Origin: an uncultured Hyphomicrobiales bacterium | Lineage (GTDB): Bacteria; Pseudomonadota; Alphaproteobacteria; Rhizobiales; Rhizobiaceae | Reading direction: 5' to 3' | Assembly: GCA_943914405.1 (NCBI GenBank) | Contig: CALUBX010000003.1 | Coordinates: 1 to 59,841, forward strand | DNA: 59,841 nt | In this document: positions 8,689 through 16,015 of the stretch, one piece after another | Layout of the letters: each line of letters opens with the position of its first letter | How positions within the stretch are numbered: position 1 is the stretch's first letter | Notes under the pieces: generated by a model | Database searches by the model: none | Seen by the model: only the letters and a program-made list of their open reading frames with translations | Told to the model about the DNA's origin: nothing | Translations under genes and position numbers: made by a program

Positions 8689-9205
8689 GGCAAAGGCGCA
8701 GCAGGCAGGGGGGTGTGAGCGCCAGATCCAGTCCGCGGCCCGTAAATACGGCATACCGGAAGGCATCCTTTATTCGGTTGGTTTGACGGAAACGGGTCGC
8801 AAAGGCTCGCTGAGCGCCAACGCCATGAACATCGAGGGCAAGGCCTATTTCCCCGTATCGCTGCAGGAGGCGCTGAACTTATTTGCGCAAGCCAAGGCTT
8901 CCGGCGCCAAGCTGATTGATATCGGCTGCATGCAGATCAATCACCACTTCCACGGCGAGAATTTTGCCTCCGTGCAGGAGATGTTCGACCCGGCAAAAAA
9001 TGTGGAATACGCGGCGCTCTTTCTGAAGCGCCTCCATGATCAGCACGAGACATGGACCATGGCGGTGGCGAGATATCACGCAGGGCCGAACAACAATCCC
9101 GCCCAGCAGCGATATGTCTGCCGCGTCATCGCCAATCTGGTCGCCACGGGCTTCGGCAAATGGACGCCAAATGCTACGAATTTTTGCGGCGCATCGGCAA
9201 CCTGA
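8630..9205 (+). CDS. secreted lytic transglycosylase of the flagellar cluster (SltF-like)
   Basis: A 191-residue protein with a signal peptide (MKLLKLLSAAAVALAICTFE, cleavage near AKA/QQ). The mature domain is SLT/lysozyme-like: QSAARKYGIPEGILYSVGLTE with Glu54 as likely catalytic acid, then DIGCMQINHHFHG and MAVARYHAGPNNNPAQQRYV. It would cleave peptidoglycan glycan strands so the rod can cross the wall. Alphaproteobacterial FlgJ lacks the hydrolase domain; in Rhodobacter a separate SltF does this job, and the FlgJ at 19313 here is likewise single-domain. The start is set by the signal peptide and by GGAG at 8619-8622, 7 bases before ATG 8630. The gene overlaps the end of fliK. Confidence 0.85.
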   Translation: MKLLKLLSAAAVALAICTFEAKAQQAGGCERQIQSAARKYGIPEGILYSVGLTETGRKGSLSANAMNIEGKAYFPVSLQEALNLFAQAKASGAKLIDIGCMQINHHFHGENFASVQEMFDPAKNVEYAALFLKRLHDQHETWTMAVARYHAGPNNNPAQQRYVCRVIANLVATGFGKWTPNATNFCGASAT

Positions 9206-9371
9206 GATTGCATAAGCCATCTGGCAAGCCGGGACTTGATAGCTGGCTACGAGGACTCCGTTCGGGAAGCAAGGCAAGGACGGGTTCTGCTGAAAAGTTA
9301 ATTTTCCACAACACTCTAGGGCTCGAATTAGCGGGACCTACTAGATGTAGAGCCAAATCGAGAGGTAATGG

Positions 9372-9386
9372 TTAATCAACTATTAG
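9372..9386. promoter_or_regulatory. near-match to a CtrA box upstream of rem
   Basis: TTAA at 9372-9375, seven bases, then TTAG at 9383-9386: one mismatch to TTAA-N7-TTAA, about 92 bases before the rem start. It lies in the 272-base gap 9206-9477, in which nothing else was recognised. One mismatch makes this weak. Confidence 0.25.
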
Positions 9387-9477
9387 CAAACCCCTGTGAC
9401 TTCCTCTAGTTGCCCGGATTCAGGTCGATTCGTACTACTTCTTCACCAAGATGCGACAGTGATTCGGAGGCGGACGA

Positions 9478-10148
9478 ATGATCGTAGTGGTTGATGAAAG
9501 AGATATTGTAAAAGATGGGTACACGTCCCTGTTTGGGCGTGAAGGCGTACCCTCTACCGGGTTTGATCCGGAGGAGTTTAGCGGCTGGGTGAACTCCGCT
9601 GCGGAGGCGGATATCGCGGCGATCGAGGCGTTTCTGATTGGTCAGGGCGAGCTGATCCACGACCTTCCGCGGGCCATTCGTGGCCGAAGCCAGGCGCCGG
9701 TGATTGCAGTGAGCGATCAGCCGTCCCTGGAAGCCACACTGGCCCTGTTTGACTGCGGCGTCGACGACGTCGTGCGCAAGCCGGTCCATCCTCGTGAAAT
9801 CCTGGCACGGGCAGCGGCGATCCGCCGCCGCCTGCGGGCGATCGCGGGGCATACGGATGTCGGACCTACCGGGTTTTCTCGGATGGTCGTGACCCCGAAA
9901 TCGAAGGCGAAGTCTTCGCACTTCCCCGGCGCGAACGCCGGATCCTGGAATATTTGATCGCGAACCGCGGTCGGCGGGTGTCCAAGTCGCAAATCTTCAA
10001 CGCCATCTACGGCGTTTTCGACGAGGACGTGGAAGAGAACGTGGTTGAAAGCCACATCAGCAAGCTTCGCAAGAAGCTGCGCAAGAAGCTCGGTTTCGAC
10101 CCGATCGATAGCAAGCGCTTCCTGGGCTACTGCATCGACTGGGAATAG
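9478..10148 (+). pseudogene. rem: rem, OmpR-type motility regulator with an apparent frameshift
   Basis: Rem is the OmpR-type activator of later flagellar genes in rhizobia. Frame 1 from ATG 9478 encodes the receiver-like half (MIVVVDERDIVKDGYTSLFG, LFDCGVDDVVRKPVHPREIL) and then reads into unrelated sequence ending at 9957. The winged-helix half continues in another frame from about 9867: YRVFSDGRDPEIEGEVFALP, RRERRILEYLIANRGRRVSK, ENVVESHISKLRKKL, ending GYCIDWE at 10148. The break lies between GGA at 9862 and TAC at 9867, where one base appears missing. Restoring it gives 129+1+93 = 223 residues, the usual length for Rem as I recall it. No slippery heptamer is visible. It is either a sequencing error or a real loss of the motility activator. 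The ATG follows a GGAGG. Confidence 0.85.
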
Positions 10149-10171
10149 GCTCCCGCACACAGCGACACCTG

Positions 10172-10199
10172 AACGGCACCTTTCGAGGTGCCGTTTTTG
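10172..10199 (+). terminator. Rho-independent terminator after rem
   Basis: AACGGCACCT at 10172-10181, a TTCG tetraloop, and AGGTGCCGTT at 10186-10195 form a perfect 10-bp stem ending in a TTTTTG run. It separates rem from the flgE operon, so flgE must have its own promoter in 10200-10345. Confidence 0.93.
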
Positions 10200-10345
10200 T
10201 TTGTGCCAGTGCCCTAGCGTTGAGGCCAAAAAGACCTTTTGCAATCAGATGGTTGCCTGGCGAGTTGGGCCGGATTGCACGAACAGACAGCTTCACGCAA
10301 GGCCCGCTTACTAGACATGGGAGGACTAAATGAACGAGGATTCCT

Positions 10346-11659
10346 ATGAGCCTTTTTGGAACCATGAAAACCGCCGTATCGGGTATGTCGGCTCAGGCGA
10401 ACCGCTTGGGCACCGTCGGCGACAACATCGCTAACTCTTCAACGACCGCTTACAAAAAGGCCTCGACCTCGTTCTCGTCGCTGGTCCTTCCCTCGACGCC
10501 GGGAGCCTATAATTCGGGCGGCGTTGAAACCTCGACCTCCTACGCGATCTCCGAGCAGGGCGCTCTGGAGTACACGACATCCAAGACGGATCTCGCAATC
10601 CAGGGCGACGGCTTCTTTGTCGTGGAGGACACGGCAGGCAACACCTTCCTGACGCGCTCCGGCAATTTCACCAAGGATGAAAACGGCTACCTCGTGAATG
10701 CCGCCGGGTATACTCTGCTCGGTTATTCCTATGACGCCGGAACGCCGACCACCGTCGTCAACAGCTATGACGGCCTCATTCCCATCAATGTGGGTGGTAA
10801 CGACCTCAGCGCCGTCGCATCGACGAACGGCTCGCTCGCCGGCAACCTCAACAGTGCGGCTCCGGTGGTGACGGACCACCTCCCGAGCGAGAATACCACC
10901 GACGTCAAAGTCGATATGAACAGCACGCTCAAGACGTCGCTCACCAGCTATGACAGTCTCGGCAATCCGGTCGTCTACGATTTCTACTTCACCAAGACCG
11001 GTACCGAACCTGACGCATGGGGCCTGACGGTCTACAACGCGGCCGATGCGAGCAAGGCCGGCAATGGCAGCTTCCCCTATCAGGATGCCAACGGCGATCC
11101 CGTCGCGCCGATCATGGCAGACATTCCATTGACCTACGACGCCAACGGCAAGTTGGTCGATGTCGATGGCTCTACCGACAATCTGTCGATCCTCATCGAC
11201 CAGGACGGCGATGGCACCGGCATCAAGATCGACCTGTCCAAGATGACGCAGCTTTCCGCCAAGTCCAACATTTCGAGCGGCAGCGTCAACGGCAGCGCTC
11301 CAAGCTCCATCCAGAGCGTCAGCATCACGTCCAACGGCACGATCAACGCGGTTTATGCCGACGGATCGACGAAGCCGATGTACCAGATCGCCATGGCCAC
11401 GGTCGAAAGCCCCGACAATCTCGAAGTGTCGAGCGGCAACGTCTACCGCACGACCAGCGAGTCCGGTGTCGTCACGCTCGGCTTTGCCGGCACCAGCGGC
11501 TTCGGCAAGATCGTTTCCGGCGCGCTGGAAACCTCGAACGTCGACCTGGCGGGTGAGCTCACCGAAATGATCGAGTCCCAGCGCAGCTACAGCGCGAACT
11601 CGAAGGTATTCCAGACCGGCTCCGATCTGATGGACGTACTGATCAACCTGGTCCGGTAG
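10346..11659 (+). CDS. flgE: flagellar hook protein FlgE
   Basis: A 437-residue hook subunit. The N-terminus (MSLFGTMKTAVSGMSAQANRL, GDNIANSSTTAYKKAS) is the rod/hook motif. The FlgE-type ALEYTTSKTDLAIQGDGFFV and TFLTRSGNFTKDENGYLV segments follow near residues 70-125. The C-terminus ELTEMIESQRSYSANSKVF then LMDVLINLVR is the conserved D0 helix. Hook protein polymerises into the flexible joint after the rod is complete. It starts a run of closely spaced structural genes (flgE, flgK, flgL, flaF, flbT, flgD) and lies downstream of the rem terminator. The central domain is Asp/Ser/Thr-rich, as expected of the exposed surface. Confidence 0.96.
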   Translation: MSLFGTMKTAVSGMSAQANRLGTVGDNIANSSTTAYKKASTSFSSLVLPSTPGAYNSGGVETSTSYAISEQGALEYTTSKTDLAIQGDGFFVVEDTAGNTFLTRSGNFTKDENGYLVNAAGYTLLGYSYDAGTPTTVVNSYDGLIPINVGGNDLSAVASTNGSLAGNLNSAAPVVTDHLPSENTTDVKVDMNSTLKTSLTSYDSLGNPVVYDFYFTKTGTEPDAWGLTVYNAADASKAGNGSFPYQDANGDPVAPIMADIPLTYDANGKLVDVDGSTDNLSILIDQDGDGTGIKIDLSKMTQLSAKSNISSGSVNGSAPSSIQSVSITSNGTINAVYADGSTKPMYQIAMATVESPDNLEVSSGNVYRTTSESGVVTLGFAGTSGFGKIVSGALETSNVDLAGELTEMIESQRSYSANSKVFQTGSDLMDVLINLVR

Positions 11660-11673
11660 TTGGGAGTTAAACG

Positions 11674-13164
11674 ATGTCACTTGCATCGGCATTGAGCACG
11701 ACGAAAAATACCCTCAGCAATTCCGCTACTCAGACGGCGGTATTGTCGACAAACGTTCAGAACGTCGGCAACAGCGACTACAATCGCCGTACCGCGACTG
11801 TGGCGACCAATGCCTATTCCGGTGCAACAACCGTCTCGATCGACAGGACGCAGGATGCCGCGCTCCTCAGGCAGACCTTGATATCGACATCGGACGATGC
11901 CGGACAGCAGGCGCTTCTCGCCGGCCTGAACTCGCTTTACGCCCTTATGGGCGGCGACAACTATGCGCTGGCGCCGTCCACATCGCTTTCCAAACTTCGG
12001 GACTCGCTGCAGGCGTACGCGGCGACTCCCGCCGATCTGACACTGGCGTCGGCCGCGGTCAACTCGGCAGTCGATGTGGCGACATCTCTCAACACGGCGA
12101 CCACGGAGGTTCAGAACCTCCGGGCCGACGCCGACCAGCAGATCGCCACGTCGGTCGATTCGCTCAACAAGCTGCTCGCGCAGTTCAAGGACGCCAATGA
12201 CGAAGTCATGGCGGCGACCGCCGCGGGTGCCGATGCCAACGATGCGTTGGATGCGCGCGAAAGTCTGCTCAAGAAGATTTCGGCAATCGTCGGAATCAGC
12301 ACGGCGACCGGCGCCGGGAACAACGTCTCCATCTATACCAGCGACGGCACGACCCTCTTTGAAACGTCGCCGCGGACCATCTCGTACAGCCCGCTGACCA
12401 GCTATTCGGCGGCGGATTCTCAGGGGAATCCCGTACCGGGAAGCCCGATTTATATCGACGGCGTTGAGCTCAAAGCCGGCAAGAACAGCGATAGCACGGC
12501 TCAGGGCTCGTTGCAGGGTCTCCTGCAGCTGCGCGACGAGATCTATCCGACGTACCAGGATCAACTCGACGAAATGGCCCGCGGCCTGATTTCGATGTTT
12601 TCCGAAAAAGAGGACGCTGATCCCGCCACCGTGCCAAATGTCCCTGGTCTGTTCGGGCCGGCGCCGGGTTCGGTTGACGACTACGACCCCGAGCCTGATT
12701 ACAACAGTCCCCAGGTTATCCATGGCCTGGCGGGCCTGATCAAGGTCAATCCGGACGCAGTCGCAGATCCCTACAAGCTGCGTGACGGTTCCATTTCGGG
12801 ACAGACCGTCAACACCGAAAACGCCAGTGGCTTTTCAACCCTGCTTAACGAGTATGTGGCAAGCTTCGAAAAGGCGAGGGACTTCGACCCTGCCGCGAAG
12901 ATTGGCGACAGTGCGTCTATCCTCGATTTCTCGACGGACTCCGTCGGCTGGGCCGAAGAATATCGCAGCGGTGCGACAAAGGCATCGGAAACGACGGCTG
13001 CAATGCTGTCTCGTTCGACGGAGGCCTATTCGAACAGCACAGGCGTAAATCTGGATGAAGAGTTGATCCTGCTCCTCGATGTGGAGCAGTCATACAAGGC
13101 AGCATCAAAGCTGCTGTCCACCATCGATGAAATGCTTGGCACCCTGATGGAGGCTGCGAACTAG
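11674..13164 (+). CDS. flgK: flagellar hook-associated protein 1 FlgK
   Basis: A 496-residue hook-filament junction protein. The N-terminal D0 region (SLASALSTTKNTLSNSATQT, NVQNVGNSDYNRRTATV) and the C-terminal helix (GVNLDEELILLLDVEQSYKA, SKLLSTIDEMLGTLMEAA) are typical. The middle carries the FlgK LRDEIYPTYQDQLDEMARGL stretch near residue 285. It begins 14 bases after flgE and ends 2 bases before flgL, so it is in the same operon. Export needs the FlgN chaperone, and a FlgN-like gene lies at 19913. Confidence 0.95.
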   Translation: MSLASALSTTKNTLSNSATQTAVLSTNVQNVGNSDYNRRTATVATNAYSGATTVSIDRTQDAALLRQTLISTSDDAGQQALLAGLNSLYALMGGDNYALAPSTSLSKLRDSLQAYAATPADLTLASAAVNSAVDVATSLNTATTEVQNLRADADQQIATSVDSLNKLLAQFKDANDEVMAATAAGADANDALDARESLLKKISAIVGISTATGAGNNVSIYTSDGTTLFETSPRTISYSPLTSYSAADSQGNPVPGSPIYIDGVELKAGKNSDSTAQGSLQGLLQLRDEIYPTYQDQLDEMARGLISMFSEKEDADPATVPNVPGLFGPAPGSVDDYDPEPDYNSPQVIHGLAGLIKVNPDAVADPYKLRDGSISGQTVNTENASGFSTLLNEYVASFEKARDFDPAAKIGDSASILDFSTDSVGWAEEYRSGATKASETTAAMLSRSTEAYSNSTGVNLDEELILLLDVEQSYKAASKLLSTIDEMLGTLMEAAN

Positions 13165-13166
13165 TC

Positions 13167-14195
13167 ATGAAGACAACGTCCATTTCATCCCTGTCTGTCA
13201 GTCAGGCGATGCAGCTTACGGTCAGTAGCTCACATACCGAGATTGCGAAGCTTCAGCGGGAATCGGTCAGCGGCACATTCGATGACGTGGGCCTGGAGCT
13301 CGGCACCCGCACATCCACGAGCCTGGACTATGACCGCGAAACGACCCGCCTGCAGGCGATCCTCGATTCGAATTCGATGGCCGACCAGCGCATGCAGTCC
13401 TCCCAACTGGCCATGAAGCAGATGTCGGATTCCGGCCAGACGCTCTTGAACTCACTCGTTGCTCTTTCCGGCAGCAGCGATTCCACCAGCCTGCAGGTGT
13501 CTGCCGATACGGCGATGTCTGTGCTGGAAAATTTCGCCAGCTATGCCAACGTGTCCACGAACGGGGAGTACTTGTTCTCCGGCATCAACACAGATGTTGC
13601 GCCGCTGAACGACACGTTCATCAGTGACCTGAAGGACGACTTCAACACGAGCTTCTCCGATTTCATGTCGAGTGTCGGGGCTTCGTCGCCCGCCGACATC
13701 ACTTCGGACCAGATGAAGACCTTCCTGGCGGACTATACCTCGTCCTTCGACTGGTCGTCGAAGACGAACGCCTCGGACAACACGATGAACAGCCGGATCA
13801 GCACGTCCGAGAGCGTGACGACGTCCAGCACTCTCAAGAGCGACGGCTTCAAGAACCTCGCCTTGTCGAGCCTCATCACCTCTCAACTGGCGACTGCGGG
13901 CCTGTCCCCGGACGCACTGAGCGCCGTCAATGCGCAGGTGACCACACTGGCGGGCTTGGCAGTCTCCGGTATCGACGCACAACGTTCCTCCATCGGTCTG
14001 TCGCAGGAGCGCGTCGAGAAGGCGAATACCGCCATGAAGTCTCAGATGGACATCATCAACACACAGCTGACCAGTCTGGTCGGCGTCGATACCTACGAGG
14101 CATCCGTTCGTCTCAACACCCTGCTGACGCAGGTCGAGACGTCCTACAAGATTACCTCGAAGATCCAAGATATGAGCCTCGTCAACTACCTTTAA
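13167..14195 (+). CDS. flgL: flagellar hook-associated protein 3 FlgL
   Basis: A 342-residue flagellin-like junction protein that connects FlgK to the first flagellins. It has flagellin-type helices at both ends (QAMQLTVSSSHTEIAKLQRE near residue 11-30 and ASVRLNTLLTQVETSYKITS near the C-terminus) and the FlgL feature NGEYLFSGINTDVAPL near residue 132. It is two bases downstream of flgK and 48 bases upstream of flaF. Confidence 0.93.
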   Translation: MKTTSISSLSVSQAMQLTVSSSHTEIAKLQRESVSGTFDDVGLELGTRTSTSLDYDRETTRLQAILDSNSMADQRMQSSQLAMKQMSDSGQTLLNSLVALSGSSDSTSLQVSADTAMSVLENFASYANVSTNGEYLFSGINTDVAPLNDTFISDLKDDFNTSFSDFMSSVGASSPADITSDQMKTFLADYTSSFDWSSKTNASDNTMNSRISTSESVTTSSTLKSDGFKNLALSSLITSQLATAGLSPDALSAVNAQVTTLAGLAVSGIDAQRSSIGLSQERVEKANTAMKSQMDIINTQLTSLVGVDTYEASVRLNTLLTQVETSYKITSKIQDMSLVNYL

Positions 14196-14243
14196 CCGGA
14201 TAGCTGTCGTTGGCACTTCGTTTGCAACATGAGGGAAGCAAGC

Positions 14244-14591
14244 ATGTTCCAGTTTGCGTATGCCGAGGTAGTTAAAGATGACCTCGCAAGCGCTCGCGAG
14301 AGAGAACGCCAAGTATTGGATCGTTCGATCGAGCTTTTGTCCGCCGTTCCGGACAAATCCCGTTACGGGCGGGAAGCCGTGGAAGCCATACATTATACGC
14401 GTCGGGTCTGGACGCGCTTCATTGAAGATCTGAACCAGCCGGACAACGAGCTCGGCGTCGAGCTGCGGGCAAAGCTGATCTCCATCGCTCTCTGGATACT
14501 GAAGGAATGCGAACGCATTCGTAAGCGACAGTCCGACAACTACCAGGGCATTATTGACGTGACTACCATCATCAGGGATGGCCTAAGATGA
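14244..14591 (+). CDS. flaF: flagellar biosynthesis regulator FlaF
   Basis: A 115-residue cytosolic helical protein (MFQFAYAEVVKDDLASARER, DRSIELLSAVPDKSRYGREA, RAKLISIALWILKECERIRK). In Caulobacter FlaF is needed for flagellin synthesis or secretion and acts opposite FlbT. The start at 14244 is preferred over 14229 because AGGGA at 14232-14236 is 7 bases upstream and the family starts at MFQF or a similar sequence. Its stop overlaps the flbT start by 4 bases. Confidence 0.93.
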   Translation: MFQFAYAEVVKDDLASARERERQVLDRSIELLSAVPDKSRYGREAVEAIHYTRRVWTRFIEDLNQPDNELGVELRAKLISIALWILKECERIRKRQSDNYQGIIDVTTIIRDGLR

Positions 14592-15037
14592 AAAGCACAC
14601 TACGCATATCTTTGAAGTCGGGCGAAAAGATCTTCATCAACGGCGCGGTTCTGCGGGTTGACCGCAAGGTTTCGCTGGAATTCCTGAACAACGTGACCTT
14701 CCTCCTGGAAAACCACGTTCTTCAGCCCGAAGAAACGACGACGCCACTGCGACAGCTCTATTTCATCGCCCAGATGATGCTGATCAACCCGGAAGGCAAG
14801 GAACAGGCAATGGCCATGTTCCGCCGCTCGATCATGATGCTGCTTTCCTGCTTCCGTAACCCGGAAATCATCAAGGAACTGAAGCAGATCGATGCGCTTG
14901 TCGCTTCCGACCGGGCATTTGACGCCTTGAAGGCCATCCGGGCCCTCTACCCTGTCGAAGAGCGCATCCTGAACAATGAGGAAGTCGGCCCGGCAGCGAT
15001 CGCCGGCCTGCGCAGGGAGATGGCTTCATGGCAATAG
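14588..15037 (+). CDS. flbT: flagellin mRNA regulator FlbT
   Basis: A 149-residue post-transcriptional regulator that in Caulobacter binds the flagellin mRNA leader and destabilises it until the hook is complete. The sequence matches the family (LRISLKSGEKIFINGAVLRV, RKVSLEFLNNVTFLLENHVL, PLRQLYFIAQMMLINPEGKE). It overlaps flaF by 4 bases and flgD by 10 bases. Likely targets are the flagellins at the left of the window. Confidence 0.95.
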   Translation: MKSTLRISLKSGEKIFINGAVLRVDRKVSLEFLNNVTFLLENHVLQPEETTTPLRQLYFIAQMMLINPEGKEQAMAMFRRSIMMLLSCFRNPEIIKELKQIDALVASDRAFDALKAIRALYPVEERILNNEEVGPAAIAGLRREMASWQ

Positions 15038-15489
15038 ACACGACCAACACGGTCAACACGAACACGAAGACGACGACGAACAACAAGTCGGCCTCGACGT
15101 CCGATTCATCGGCAGCTTCGCTGAACTACAACGCCTTCCTGCAGCTTTTGATCGCGCAGATGAAGAACCAGGATCCAACCGATCCCATGGATGCAAGCCA
15201 GCAAATCTCTCAGCTGGCCACCTTCTCGCAGGTGGAGCAGTCGATCAAGACCAACAGCAATCTTGAGAACCTGATCGCGCAGTCCTCGCTGACGAACGCA
15301 TCGAACTACATCGGCAAGACCATCACCAGTGCCGACGGCAAGACGAACGGCGTAGTTGCCTCCATCCAAGTCACATCGGACGGATTGACGGCGACCACGA
15401 CAAAGGGGACGAAGATCGAGATTGGAGATGGTATCACCATTTCCGCCACTCCGGCGCCCACGACGTCCTCCGAAACTTCGTCCAGCTGA
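15028..15489 (+). CDS. flgD: flagellar hook assembly scaffold FlgD
   Basis: A 153-residue hook-capping protein, containing the N-terminal FlgD domain with LNYNAFLQLLIAQMKNQDPT, DPMDASQQISQLATFSQVEQ and a conserved segment ASNYIGKTITS. It lacks the FLN/Ig-like C-terminal domains of enterobacterial FlgD and is thus a short form, common in alphaproteobacteria. It begins within flbT, where GGGAG about 8 bases before ATG 15028 serves as ribosome site. Confidence 0.92.
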   Translation: MAIDTTNTVNTNTKTTTNNKSASTSDSSAASLNYNAFLQLLIAQMKNQDPTDPMDASQQISQLATFSQVEQSIKTNSNLENLIAQSSLTNASNYIGKTITSADGKTNGVVASIQVTSDGLTATTTKGTKIEIGDGITISATPAPTTSSETSSS

Positions 15490-15604
15490 TTTGTTATGGC
15501 TGGCGGTCCGTCATGGCTCGCCACTCATCTGAAAGAATTGTCTTGGCTCTGCGCAGCTGTCATGATCGCGCTGCGATTCGCGTGAGCATGCAGGACCCCA
15601 GGAC

Positions 15605-15871
15605 ATGAATGAAGCCGATGCACTTGACATCATGCGCACGGCCGTCTGGACGGTCCTTGTGGCATCAAGCCCGGCTGTACTTGCAGCTATGATCGTCGGC
15701 CTGATCGTTGCCCTAATCCAGGCTCTGACCCAGATCCAGGAAATGACGTTGACATTCGTGCCCAAGATCGTAGCGGTCATGGTTGCGATGGGGATCGCTG
15801 CCCCCTTCATTGGCGGCCAGATCATGTTGTTTACGAACATGGTCTTTTCGCGCGTTCAGAGCGGCTTCTGA
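15605..15871 (+). CDS. fliQ: flagellar export protein FliQ
   Basis: An 88-residue inner-membrane protein of the flagellar type III export gate with two hydrophobic helices (VLVASSPAVLAAMIVGLIVA and VPKIVAVMVAMGIAAPFIGG) and the family QALTQIQEMTLTFVPK turn between them. FliQ joins FliP and FliR in the gate; fliP is not in this window. It sits 115 bases after flgD, a gap that shows no clear terminator, and before flhA. Confidence 0.95.
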   Translation: MNEADALDIMRTAVWTVLVASSPAVLAAMIVGLIVALIQALTQIQEMTLTFVPKIVAVMVAMGIAAPFIGGQIMLFTNMVFSRVQSGF

Positions 15872-16015
15872 GAACCGCCGCGCCGCCTCGCGCCACCTTC
15901 ACGCAAGCTTCGCCATCTAGAACAGGCTGTCGTAGCAGGTTCGGGCATCGCGTCCGCGGCTTCACGGCGAAGGCGCGGTCGGCGCTTCCCTTGTCTCATG
16001 AAGAGATAGAGCGAT

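Noticed and set aside
9850..9880. Programmed ribosomal frameshifting in rem
   Set aside because: No slippery heptamer (XXXYYYZ) and no stimulatory hairpin is visible at the junction; rem is an unbroken single frame elsewhere in rhizobia as I know it.
15496..15585. 29-residue open frame between flgD and fliQ
   Set aside because: No ribosome-binding site of note and too short to support; left as possible leader sequence.
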